A stretch of DNA of 64,000 nt from Xestospongia bergquistia (Eukaryota; Porifera; Demospongiae; Haplosclerida; Petrosiidae). Of the stretch, positions 23,401-34,200 are shown piece by piece. The stretch lies in the NCBI GenBank assembly GCA_963965975.1, contig OZ014422.1, positions 1,674,001 to 1,738,000 of the forward strand, given 5' to 3'. The notes under the pieces are model-generated. The model was not told the origin of the DNA. It worked only from the letters and a program-made list of their open reading frames with translations, and ran no database searches. How positions within the stretch are numbered: position 1 is the stretch's first letter; every line of letters begins with the position of its first letter. A program made the translations under genes and the position numbers.

Positions 23401-26229
23401 TCACATGTGTCTGTATATCATTATAAAAATACATTTCATTAGATGTCAATAATCTGGGCCATCCTTACATATGCACTGCTATTTTATACCTGTGTGATGT
23501 TGCATTTGGATTTCTTAAATCTGTAGAGAGCTACATAAAGTTTATCCAATTTTTCCAAACATGGATACTTTTACAAGATACTTTCTTCAAGGCAGTAGAG
23601 ATTTTAAAGTTTTACAAAAATTCTTCAATGAATATTCTCGACTCAAAGCTTCTGGAGAACTCTTGCCATTGTTAATTCAGTTTTATAAATGGATACACAT
23701 GGATATGTTGTTTATTTGTACTCGTGCCGAAGCAGACAGAGTCACAATACAACAAATTGTGATTAAAGCATCAAAGAGATACTCTGAAACATTGGAAAGC
23801 CATTACATGAGTTTGTTTGAGGAATTACTTGGTAAGCTTCATGTTGCATACTATTTATCCTATTATGAATTAACATAGAGAAATACAACAAATATGTTGA
23901 GACTGTAAATAACACCATTGGTTTTGGAGGCTGTGGTCAGGTTAGAAGAGAAAACACACTGCCAAAAATAACACAAGATGCTAATTTCACTTATTTTCTG
24001 TCTGAAAAAGAGACCACTGAAGAAGGAAATGATTGTTTGTTTTTAGTGATAAGTGACATAGTAAGTTCTTCACACTTTATGTTTTACATATTACTATTCA
24101 TTTATTCATTACATTAGGTGTCCTATCATAATCAATTATTGCTGTCTATCTGTGACATTGTTCATGATGATGAATCTTACCTACACTTGAGAAAGTATCT
24201 ACTTCCTTCCGTCTCACTTTCTTCTATTCAGATTGATGAAGTAGATGAATCTGTAATGATACTAAACAGGTAATTAAATCCACGATCTTTCCATCTTAAT
24301 AAGTTATTTTTACTTTGTTTTATTTATTCAGAGACTTTGAGCCAATTATTAAAAAATGGTTTGAAGGAGGTAATACATTTAATCTGTCAAGAATTGAGGA
24401 AGATGTTGTGGCAGTATATTTTGCTGAGAGGTCTCAAATTGTAGGTGAGAAAACACTAAGGAGACTCTACAAATTCAAGGATGAACCAAAACCAGATGAT
24501 GGACTGGAGTGAGTCACTCTTTAATGTATTGTATTAATATATTCTTTGTACCATTAGTGGAGTGCTTGATATATCTGTGTTAGAGGACATAGATTCAGCA
24601 TTCAAAGTCAGTTAAAATAAATTACCAGTGTAATTATAAATAATTCTTTACAGGAAGATTTTCCTGATAATGACGACAATGTCAAAGTGTTAGAATTAGA
24701 ATTTCTTTCAGCAGACTACGAATGCTTACAAAATGTAGCAGGAGGTCTGCTTGCAATATGTAGAAATTTGGACAAAGTTAGTGAACAATATAGCATTCAT
24801 TGTTAATCTCATTAGTATGTATATAATAGGTGATATAGCCAATTTCCACACATGTATATGACTGATTCTGTAGGTAACTGGTGAAAACAAAGAACTAGCA
24901 AGTGATCTAGCCTCAAAAATGTTACCTGAAGTCATTCGTAAGACACATTTCAGTGAAGAAGAACAAACCATTGAAGTCACTTCCATTACTTTGTTTGAGC
25001 ATGTTGGAATAGAGTAAGAAAAATGATGCACATGTTTACTCTGCTGTCAAATCTTTTAATGTAATAGGCTCAAGCCATCACAGTGCCGTTGCTTAGAAAA
25101 TATACCAGCAAAGCACCTTGCCAAGCTTATCAATTACTTAGTTCAATGGATCAAAGATGGGATATATGACTTCCAAGCCCTTCCTGTAGCAATGAAAAAG
25201 CACATGTTGAAAGAAGATGAGATGAAATTTTTGAGCATAATAGAGAAATACAGAGGTGACATTATAGTTTTAATATGTTAATTATGCTTTGAATTTTGAT
25301 GTAGGGTCCTTGCAACAATTAAAGGAACAGCTTGATGGTTTTAAGCAATTATTAAAAGATGCTGAAGAGAACATAAAATTGAACATTGATGGAGTTTCTC
25401 AGGTAAATGTATGAGCATAAATTCTACTTACTTTAATTTTGATTTATATAGATTTCTATAGTTGCACAGTTGAGAGAGTATGGTTTGCTTGATGAGGAAG
25501 ATGAGAAGATAGTTGAGTTCATAAATCCTTCAGTTTTAATTGAAAATTATGTCTCCTTTCGAATTGTTTTAAGAAGGTACAAACAAAATTTTAAGAAATA
25601 ATAGTATTATATTTTATATAGAATAAATTCTGAAGTAGAAAGAAAAATTAATTCAAATGATAAAATAGCGAGAGGTCAAGCACCAAATACAAGACAGTGG
25701 AGTGCATTTGTAGATGACTTGTGGACAGCAGAAGACAAACTACTTCACCTGGGTGAAATCACTAGTGGTAAAGTCCACAAACTTGAAGAAAAGTATGGAT
25801 TGGAAGAAAGAGATCCTTCAGACGATGACAGTGATCTTGAAGATGAAAGTGGTAGAGTGGTTTGCCCAGGCTCAAGACAGGCAGCATCTACCACTGCCCA
25901 TGAAACACTGCCAGGTATTTACATATTTATAAACATTTTATTTCTGTATATTTCACAAATGACTAGACAAGAATTGGCAAACTGAAGCAAGAGTTCTCAC
26001 TCCTAGTGACATACTTGACTACCTCAGAAGTATTAACCTTGAGAAATATGCAAGCAATTTTGAAGATATTGATGGGGACATGATGCTACATGTAGTTACT
26101 GAAAAAGATGAGGATTTACTGAAAGATCTAGAAGTTAACAACAAAGTGCATCGTGTCAAAATAATGAGCAAGTTCAAGACATTTGTAGAGGAAAGAATGA
26201 AGAAGGTAGAAGGATTGGAAGCTTTATAA
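2267..26229 (+). CDS. Gene A: RNF213-like giant AAA+ protein with repeat array and SAM domain, in-frame stop inside
   Basis: Multi-exon gene with the span given first exon to stop. The ATG at 2267 opens a short acidic exon (MDSTDSEDSD..., donor at 2308). A tentative second exon is 2349-2397, whose weak GTGGCT donor restores phase 0. The next exon is 3371-3428, followed by 18 phase-1 mini-exons, an exon at 5254-5319 and a large one at 5364-5774. Dozens of exons then encode a helical stalk and AAA units. A Walker A motif GLSGNGKT is split by an intron at 12184-12233. AAA3 has GETGVGKT (13811-13834) and LDEIN. AAA4 has GEPGTSKT (15444-15467) and FMDEAGLPE. AAA5 has the TDEIHE...NRFEK block. A long C-terminal shell and a SAM domain complete the protein. 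I estimate 4,500-5,000 residues, close to vertebrate RNF213. No RING or RZ finger is visible. TGA at 15108-15110 replaces a conserved Arg codon, so the gene may be a null allele or young pseudogene. Confidence 0.8.
2398..3370 (+). other. Large early intron of gene A
   Basis: Non-coding stretch between the first acidic exons and the repeat array. It holds a (TA)n run at about 2442-2487, a DNA transposon with terminal inverted repeats and a target-site duplication (2763-3192), and nothing that reads as an exon. The donor that opens it (GTGGCT) is weak, so the true first intron may be arranged differently. Confidence 0.5.
2763..3192. mobile_element. Non-autonomous DNA transposon with TIRs and 6-bp TSD
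   Basis: The left terminus TATGGGGCGCCGTTTGTGTC is matched in inverted orientation by the right terminus, ending GACACAAACGGCGCCTCATA. The match continues inward through CAATTTT and an ATATAATAAATAA-type block. The element is flanked on both sides by CTATCT (2757-2762 and 3193-3198), which reads as a target-site duplication. A second, degenerate right-end copy lies inside at about 3043-3095, suggesting a nested or rearranged element. There is no coding capacity. A solo right end of the same family is at 52519-52569. Confidence 0.75.
3484..5191 (+). repeat. Tandem array of 18 phase-1 mini-exons coding a 16-residue repeat (gene A)
   Basis: Eighteen exons, each opening after TTAG or TAG and closing before GTTTGT-type donors (a few differ), all start and end in phase 1. 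Fourteen are exactly 48 nt; the others are 45, 45, 51 and 45 nt. The dominant unit translates as GEPTKQGKNDQPTDGE, hydrophilic and probably disordered. Exon starts: 3484, 3590, 3685, 3786, 3881, 3989, 4091, 4193, 4295, 4397, 4491, 4585, 4679, 4773, 4867, 4961, 5054, 5144. From 4091 the period is 102 bp (54-nt introns) for three steps, then 94 bp (46-nt introns) for six steps, showing duplication of exon and intron together. No unit contains a stop. Any number of units can be skipped or gained without changing frame. Confidence 0.85.
5364..5984 (+). other. Gene A, domain between repeat array and stalk
   Basis: Exons 5364-5774 and 5827-5984 encode a segment of mixed beta and hydrophilic character (for example FLCFKLKDGFPDSNDL and CIVFPTSISGKVIP). 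The first exon most likely ends at a GTGAGA donor (5775), which keeps phase 1 and joins to IGRGIKWIVRGG. It sits where gene B has the exon region 47761-48417. I do not recognise a named family. Confidence 0.5.
12085..12402 (+). other. Gene A: first AAA unit with a Walker A motif
   Basis: The P-loop reads G-L-S-G-N-G-K-T and is interrupted by an intron (12184-12233) right after the codon base for its second glycine. Downstream is IAVHEKF...SIHFNFTLIPPG. Gene B has the same unit (GLQ-GDGKT) with its intron at the same codon. By order this is AAA1 or AAA2 of RNF213; I cannot fix the number without an alignment. Confidence 0.7.
13589..15107 (+). other. Gene A: AAA3 unit
   Basis: Walker A is GETGVGKT at 13811-13834 in the context PVIIEGETGVGKTALLEML. 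Walker B is YLDEINTSSCLGLF at about 14605-14645. Sensor 1 is FIVAACNP at about 14757. The following WHKPTYYVRALHP block is shared with gene B. These match the active AAA3 site of RNF213, where ATP is hydrolysed. In this gene the reading frame meets TGA directly after SQRDMQ. Confidence 0.8.
15108..15110 (+). other. Premature in-frame TGA in gene A
   Basis: The exon is open from 14754 to here and from here to 16120 in the same frame. Gene B reads SQRDMQRVFDFYKW at this point; gene A reads SQRDMQ, stop, VFDFYKW. Arg CGA to TGA is a single C-to-T change at a CpG. Conserved residues on both sides and no usable splice pair rule out an intron. Translation would end between AAA3 and AAA4. It could be a null allele, a sequencing error or a real loss. 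Confidence 0.85.
15300..16120 (+). other. Gene A: AAA4 unit
   Basis: Walker A is GEPGTSKT (15444-15467). Walker B is VVFMDEAGLPE (15669-15701). A sensor-type block VAISNHALDAAKSNRA follows at about 15756-15810, and the unit closes with ALERNFNGHE-type sequence. These blocks are hallmarks of the second active ATPase site of RNF213. The unit lies downstream of the premature TGA, so it would not be made from an unmodified message. Confidence 0.8.
16190..18100 (+). other. Gene A: AAA5 and AAA6 region
   Basis: AAA5 shows GVRYKLIIDSS, MCQTDEIHECFYELFNQRF and LNRFEKYF, with no P-loop, as in the RNF213 family. The next exons (17309-17690 and from 17733) carry INHLRILVEQKE and TGWDHIYLD blocks that align with genes B and C and by order correspond to AAA6 and the start of the C-terminal shell. 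A pair CIAC...CFQCC near 18170-18245 is not conserved in B or C. Confidence 0.65.
20458..20881 (+). other. Intron of gene A, about 420 bp
   Basis: A longer intron within the C-terminal shell. I see no exon, repeat family or RNA gene in it. Confidence 0.6.
22858..23526 (+). other. Intron of gene A, about 670 bp
   Basis: A long intron separating the exon ending in QRESEIINRV from the one starting at RELHKVYPIF. AT-rich; no coding or repeat structure recognised. Confidence 0.6.
25967..26229 (+). other. Gene A: C-terminal SAM domain exon
   Basis: The terminal exon encodes LTPSDILDYLRSINLEKYA, then DIDGDMMLHV, EDLLKDLEV and HRVKIMSKFKTFVEE, ending at TAA 26227-26229. The pattern of a short helix, Y-x-x-x-F, a D-G-x-x-L/M turn, L-x-x-L-G/E-V and a final R-x-K-I helix is that of a SAM domain. 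SAM domains mediate homotypic polymerisation and protein binding. Vertebrate RNF213 has no SAM domain, so this is a lineage-specific fusion shared by genes A, B and C. Confidence 0.75.
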
Positions 26230-26924
26230 GCTCTATATGCATAACTCTATACTTTATTTTGCTGCCTATACTTTATTTTATATAGTTTACTGCAGTTGTA
26301 CATGTACACGTGTGTAGATTATAGCATTAATTAATACAATATAGTCAAATGTATAATTTATTTAGTTGAGTTTGTAGCAATAACACTTGAGTTAATTAAA
26401 TTTCTGGTTTATACTTATTTTTCCCTTTTTTTTGATTAAACTTTTATTTGAGTTTGAGGTTTAAAAAAAGTTCAATGGTCTTATCTACTAATTTTCCATG
26501 GTTTTAATTTTGTTGTTTGGAAGATTTCAGTATCACCATGTGAGTTAATTATAATGTATGAGTGAAATTAAAGCAATAATTTAAAGTTGTACTATATATA
26601 GCTCATTGAGCACCAAAAGTTGTAATTCTTAACACACAGAACTGATCTGGAATAATAATTTGTAGGTGTTGTTCAAAAAGGACGGTTAGTCCAGCATATC
26701 GTATTGGCTGGCTGTCATTTGAATTTAAGTTTTACCATTTTACTTATAAACTTTAACAAATAAAAGATAATAACAAAAATTTATAATCAAAATTTTAGAA
26801 GAAATCTAGCCACCCACCTCCTAATAAATGCATCACATAAAACAACTAATATATTGGTTCAATAGTTGTCAATAGTACATGTCTCTATAAAAGGTATAAA
26901 AAGCTACATAATCCTTACTATATC

Positions 26925-27620
26925 TACTTTTTACAGGTGCATACTGACAATACATGTACTTTATTTTTTTGAGCCAGCTTCTTGCGTAGTAGTCACTGCC
27001 TGATTTTGTCTTAATCTTGAGCCCATCTTTGGTTATATCCACACCCAGTACTGTTTCAAGTGTATCATCATCAATGCCATCAAACATCATATCTCCATCA
27101 ACATCATTTAGCTTCAAAAAATGTAGATAATCTGCAATGTTTTCTGGTGTAAACTGACTGGCAGCTTCACTCAAATCATCTGTGAACACATCAGAAGGGA
27201 TAATACACAATGATTAACTTCTATGACTAACCTCCAGCTGCAGTAGGAGCTAATACTTGTTCTGGGGACTGTGATTGACCAGTAGGTTGTTCTTCATCTT
27301 TCTCTTCTGCAAGATCTTCTATATTTTCATTATTTGTTGGTACATCCTCTTCTAGTACTTGAAATACATAGAGACCTGTAGTTGGATCAAAAATATCTTC
27401 TAGAGGCTGGGGAGCAGAACTGCAGAAGCATCTCCCAATTCTTAAGTTTACATTCAGACCACGAATCACTTCGACTTGTCCCTTTCTCCTTGTGATTTGC
27501 CTTATTCTAATTTATTCATTAACCTGAGATGATAAATCACTTACAATTGATTTTGGTGAACAATTAGACACTAACTTCTAATTCTCAGTTCTCTATAATT
27601 CCCCAGTAATATCAAACAGA
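26925..27620 (-). pseudogene. Decayed 3' stub of a fourth RNF213-like paralogue (last two exons)
   Basis: This closely matches the 3' end of gene C (55385-56100), including the intron between the last two exons and the acidic exon (SAPQPLEDIFDPTTGLY, PTAAGG). Compared with gene C, about 30 nt are missing from the SAM exon, removing the central helix that reads DEYIEKFMEN in C. The SAM exon then breaks frame near 26990. The upstream KWFE-VHDLWSE part is also lost, while the intron upstream remains recognisable to about 27615. Nothing of the stalk or AAA core is nearby, so this is a relic left by deletion or a partial duplication. Confidence 0.8.
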
Positions 27621-27963
27621 TAGAGAGATGAACAGGTACATCACAAGGTCACCAACAATATTGTGAATTGTTCTGGACTGTAGAAAAACAAACCTAGCTA
27701 CTGGAAATAGACTGAGATGACTAGCTCATCTGTCACCATTTTATGACAATACAACCATGTGTCTATTAGAATAATTTTTTAATTAACATAATTAAATTAG
27801 AAGAGCAATATAATAATTAAAACAGCAAAATTAGAAGAGCAATATTAATATTAGACAGTGCAATAGCTATGTATTATGAGCATAAAGCTCTACAGTATAA
27901 AACACACTATAATAAACTATTATTACATAAATATCAACTAATTATTACACATATTATAACAAT
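27621..27963. other. Non-coding spacer downstream of gene B
   Basis: AT-rich sequence between the 3' stub and the gene B stop codon. A short repeated phrase (TTAGAAGAGCAATATTAAT-like) occurs twice near 27800-27845. No gene is seen. Confidence 0.5.
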
Positions 27964-28205
27964 CTAATTTAAACCACTTTTTTTCCATAGCCATTGCTTG
28001 AATTTTGTCTTAATTTTGACTCTATCCTTCTTTGTGTCCACACCTAGTACTGTTTCCAGGGTGTCATAATCAATGTCAAACATCATATCACCATCCACAT
28101 CAATTTCTTTGAAATTTTCAATGTAATCATCCAATTTCAAATCACGAAGATAATCGGCAATATCTTCTGATGTGAGCTCACTGGCTATTTTTCTCAAATT
28201 ACCAT
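27964..28205 (-). other. Gene B: C-terminal SAM domain exon
   Basis: The acceptor is followed by LRKIASELTSEDIADYLRD, then DDYIENF, DVDGDMMFD, LETVLGV and a KIKTKFKQWL final helix. This is a full SAM fold with the usual helix 1, mid-loop and long helix 5. It is close to gene C and more distant from gene A. The exon before it encodes an acidic, Gln/Glu-rich linker (about 28253-28575) with an SKWFEYVHDLWSE block shared with gene C. Confidence 0.75.
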
Positions 28206-31200
28206 CTAAAAAGGTTTAGAGATGTGCAAAGAATTAATGTAACTAACCTCCTCCAACAGACATGGCTTGATCTTGTATCAGAGGCTGTTGTTGAGAAGGC
28301 ACTTCTTTGTGTTTCTCCACACTGGGCTCTTTTTTATTTTCCTCATCTTGTAGCTGCATATCATCTACTACTTGAAATCCATAAAGACCTGTTGTTGGAT
28401 TGTTGACCTCATCAGAGCTCAAGGGAGCAGAAATGTCTCGCAGATGTTGGAGTTTATGTTCAGACCACAAATCATGAACATATTCAAACCACTTTGACTC
28501 CTCCCCTTCTCCTTGTGATTTGTCTTCTTCTAATTTACTCATTAACCTGAGATGATAATTATGGTTAACATTCATTCAACAATTTTTCAACTAACTTTCT
28601 CAGACATATTCGCAGTTCCATATAATTATTGATTAGTACTTGTCCTGGGAAGTGTTTAACAACTTTACCTTCTTCATCACCAAGAATATTGAGATCACTT
28701 CTCAGATATTCAAATATGTTTTTCTAGGAGAAGATCAAACTATATATTTATACATCAATTAAAAATCAAACCTCTTTGATTCTGTCAATGTTGTTAATAA
28801 AGTGTTGTTGATTGCTTAATAGAGCTTCAACAATGACTTTAAGTCTGTCAAGCAGTTCATCAGGATATGCTATTTTGAAGAATGATCATGTACCATTGTG
28901 TCTATAGTCAAAATACTCACTTTGATCATAAGTTTGTTGCAAAGCCATAATGTCTAGCTTATCTCTTTCCCTCAATGGTCTTTTCATTGCTTTAGGTAAA
29001 GTACAAAAGTCATATATTCCATCTTTGATCCATTCTACAACTAGCTCAAGAGTTGGAAACAATTTCTTCATTGGTATGGCAGCAATATGTGTACGATGAG
29101 AATCTTGAAGTCTAAATTGTTAAACATCTCAATAATTAATTAAAAATATATAACTTAAATAAATTAATCTAATCTCGTCACCTTGTCATTCCTAGATGAT
29201 CAAAAGTTTGCATAATTAAACCATCATGGTGAGCCTCATCCTGGTCATATACTAGTTTCGGAAGTGCTTCTCCGATTGTATCATTTATGATCTCTTCCTT
29301 TTGTACTTGATTTTGATTGAGACTCTGGAATAAGTGATTACAAAAAGTATAATTATATTAAAATTTGTAACTGACCTGTTTCACATGTTCAGTAATAGTT
29401 TTTAAACCTTGAGCTACTTCTATCAATTTTTCATAATCCATTGATAGTAGTTCATATTTCAATGCTACTAGGAAATCATCTTCTTTAGATATTGGAACCT
29501 AACAAATCCGATCAATGATGACTATAACATGGCTATTTTAATAGCATAAACTACCTTAAAGTCATCATCTATGTTATCAGCTAATAGCAGTGTTAGCATT
29601 AGCCTTGTGTTACAAATAAAATTATCAATTTTATTATCAATAAGCTCTTACTCTGTAGGGTGCTCCAACTTCACTGGCTCATTTTGTAAGTCACTTTTGT
29701 AGTGAAAAGTTTTCTTCAATTTTAGCCGACAATCAGCAATCTTCAACTTTCCAGCAATATAAGTGACTATAATGTCTTCTTGTATCTTGTCTAAATCATA
29801 ACCTTGTTCACTTTGGTGTTTGCAAATTAGTTGTACAAGAGATCTAGTGAGTATATTAAAACACATAATGTAAAGTTTATATAATCATTATTTAGTTAAC
29901 CTCGGCTGTCCTGTCACAATACATGAATATTCATTAACTGCTGCTGGATGTAGATCTGGTAAAGAAGAATTACAAATATACTTTTGCAGACTTGGATAGC
30001 TCTGAGCCAAAACTTTTGTCCTTTCTATGAAGTGATTATGAAGGTTGATCTGTCAACAAAAGTAATATTGATCATAAAATCAAGATCACACTCACAATGT
30101 CTTCAATAACTAGAAATAAAGAATCTCTTCCTTCTTCTTCAGTAGTTTGTTTAGGTAGAATATGAAACAGAGGAGTTTTTCCACTAATACAAAGTACATC
30201 GCTCTCTCTATTTATATCATCACAATCTTTAGCACGAATAACATAACCTATAGTTTCCACATAATGGTTGTAGCTCTCTGCGAAATGTAGGAAATGAGTT
30301 CTTTACAATAACAATTATATATACCTACCAGTAACTCTCTCGTATAATTTAGTGTAGTATTTTTCAAGTTCTTTTGAGTACTTTCCAGCAGCTAATTCTA
30401 CAGCATCATCAACAGTCATTTCATTAGCTTGTTTCTTAGTAATAATGTAAGAAAGATCAGTATGTATCCATTGATAGAACTCAATAAGAGAGGAAAGAAG
30501 AGCACCTCCAGCTTGGAGAAAAGGGTAATGATTTACAAACATCACTAGAATATTATATGGCCCTCTCTCTTGGTTGGACAAACAATGTTCTTGGACATAA
30601 TGTGAGAAATCTTGCAATGTTGGAGGAAAAGATAGACATTTTGTAAATCCCTACATGTGGAAAACAATTTAAATCAACACATAAAGACAATATTATAATT
30701 ATACCTTAAATCCTTTAGTAATTGATTAGTTTGTAGTACTTGAAAATACTGGTCAATCTATAAGACAATGTAAACTATAATTATATCATTTAATATTATT
30801 AACCTTAGTTCTGACTTCATCTAATGAAGGAACAAACACTTCTTTATGCCACATTTCTTCATAATCATCTCTTTGTTCTGAAGTGTTTAACAAACCACTC
30901 TTCGGATTTTCACAGCATATCTTTAAAATTAATATAATGATTACAACTCTCTTAATATTAACATAATACCTGTATCATTCTTTGCATAGACTGTACTATT
31001 AATAGTGATAGTTGTTCATCAGTTAGTCCAAGATTAGTACTCATATGTAACCACATTACATTCATTTGTGATTTACAATAGTGACGAACAGCTTGATACT
31101 CAGAAATAACAGTTCTTTTAATAATTGATCCTCTTTGAGTCAGTAAACTGACACAAAATGCTCCAAAATTACACCAGAGAAGTAAATAAAGTGAATGTAA

Positions 31201-34200
31201 ATTTAAAATTCCTTTTTCAGCTCGTTGTAAATATTCTGGTCTGCCATATTCTCCTTGTTCATTTAAAACAACACCACAGTCATAAAGTCTTCCTTCTTTG
31301 ATCTCTGAATCCAACTAATTTATTCATGAGAAAGATGTATGACAAATATAGACTACACATACCAAGAATCCAGTGACATAAGTTCCTAGAAGTTCGTCAG
31401 GAGAGAAAATATGATACCACAAATGTGTGGTTTGTTTTGAACAAACTAAAGTGGCAGCTACTACACTTGCCAATGCATTACAAATTTTTTGGTCATGAGT
31501 GTCTAATACATTATATGAAATACAAGTACATCCAAGTACATAGAACATTAATTACCTGTAGAAAAAAAGAAATTGTATATAGGATCAATGTGTCCAGCAC
31601 AAGAATGTGAAGACATGTCAAAATCATGAACAAGATCTTTGTTCAGAAAAGTGATTATTAGTCTGATAACTTTGTCAGAAAAGTGTTTTTCTAGCTGTTC
31701 ACTTATAGCTTTTGAAAGACGTTCAGATTTTACCTGTGTTTACAAACAAAGTTGATTTTAATGCAAAGGAGTGCTTACATTTTTCTGATAGTATTCATAA
31801 TAAGCTATTAACCAAATACACATGCAAAATGCATTAATCTTTTGTATCCGGAATGTTTTGTCTGTTGAGAAATCCATTTCTATAAATTCACCTTGGCTTA
31901 TTGTAAATAAAGAGCAAGATAAAGGATATAGGATAAATTAATTACTAATACTAACCATTTATTTGCCATTGTTTTCAATTTACTGCTATCTTTTTTTTGA
32001 TCATGAATTTGTTTCATTAATTCGCAAATTCTTGTATAGAACTGTGTTAATTGACTTTCTTTATTAAAAAAACTTAGGAAAAAGAACTTAAAGTTAGCAT
32101 CATCACGACATTCCTAACGATGTAGAAGTTAATTTAGAAAATATCAAATAGATTTTAGTTATTATCTCTAACTTTTAGTTGATCTTTGTATCTTTTTAAG
32201 CAATATATTTTATCCTGAGGAAGATTTCTTATTACTCTGACAAGTTTTTCAGTGCTCTTTAACTCTTTCCACAAATGCATAATGAGAACAAGTCCTCTCT
32301 TATCCTCTAATCCTTCCTTTTGTAAGAGAGTATTAATTTTGGGAAACAGTTGAGCAAATGTCATCTATTGTGTATGTTCATATACAAACATTGAAATAGT
32401 TATGAAATATTATTACTTCTTGTAAGCCAGCAGTCCGAGATAAATTTACTGCCACAAGATACAAACATCTTTGCATAAATGCCTCTCTTTCTAAAATCAG
32501 TAACTTATGTCTTGCACCATCAGGAGAGGTTTCCTCAACCTTTGAATACACTTAATATGAATAATATTTTGTATTTCTACCTTCTTGAAGAGAGTCTCCA
32601 GTTTTGTAATAGCAACAAGTAGACTCATGTCAGTTGTAGTATTGCAGATTTGTTCATAAGCTGCCAGTAAGTACATCTTGACTAATACACACTGTATAAC
32701 AAAGATCATTACAGTTATCATTAATTAATGATTATTTATACCATTTCACTACTGTTTGTTGGTTTATCAGAAATAAACACGTTTGCACATTGTTCAGGAT
32801 CAACTGTTGATATCATTTCTCCCAGTAACTGTAAAAGAATCATAATTAACAATACTATATGATATACTGACATTTGATTGAAATACATTCAGAACATTAT
32901 CAGAGTCCGTCTGGTCATCTTTTGCTAAAATATAAAGTAGGTAATATTTGTATTGAGCGGGAGATATATACTCCAGCAATGGAACTGAGTCAGGAGTACC
33001 AGGTAAAGCTGCTCGGAAAAACCACTGACATATTGCTGATTCCGTTCTATGAAGATTAACTGTGTGAAACATGAATCGCAATATATTATCCACAACAGAG
33101 TTTATGAAGAATCTGCCTTGGTTTGTACTTGATAGTGCTGAAATACATTTTGAAGCAAAAGTTTCAATGCAGACATTGGACATCTATTTCAAAGATTACT
33201 AAACAAAGATTAGTATGAACTCAATACCTTTGCAATGTGATCTTTGTAAAATGTTATGGTAAACTTCAAGCTATTAGGTGTCAGACTCTCACTACATGTA
33301 ATTAGAATGTACACCATATGAGTTTTGAAAAAAAGCAATCTTAGATTGATGTCTTCAACATCATGAAGAGAGTTATAAAGGGATGTCATTTGTATCTATG
33401 ACAACAAATATGAAATTCAGACAAAAATTATAAATATATAATTTATGAATGCACAACTCACAATGTCTCGATATGTTAAATACCATTGTCTTAATTTTTT
33501 TTCTTTCTCATCACTAGTGCTCTGGTCACAAAAGATATTATTTAGAGAATGGAAGCTTTTCTGGATGACAAAACTGCCTAGCTCTTTCTTGAGTAGACAC
33601 ATAGCAGCTTCAGAGAGAGCATCATTCAATTCATCAAATAGAAATGGTTCTAATCTCTGAATTTGGTTAATTGTTTGAGTTAAGTCTATTTTATGAACTT
33701 CAGAGCGAACATGGACCCAGGCTAAAAGAGAGACATACTCCTTTGATTTCACATTATGATTAAAATCAAAGTAAGCATCAACAACTGGATTCAGGTAAGT
33801 AGAATCAGTAGTCTCATTGTCAGATGTACACTTGTATTTAATAAAGTCTCCTAAATATCTTTGCCAGAGTTCATCATTTAATGCTTTTATAATTAAGGAT
33901 AAAATTAGCATCATAGAATCGCCTTTTTCAGTTAACTAAAACGGCAAAAGTTAAGTGTAATGATCATAAAGATATAAAAGTGCAAAAAATGACTTACATC
34001 AACCACTTCTTGTAGCTTTTCCTTCATCACTTCAAATAGCATCTTTTCTTTAGAATTGACACTAGTTTGTGATTTAGGTGATTCAGAACTTTTTTTATTT
34101 AGAGTTTCTTGGCTACAATCCAGCATTTCTTCTAAATAGCAATAGACCATATGAAAAAAAGGAAAGCGATAACCCTTGTTCTTAGGAGGAGAGAGAGCAC

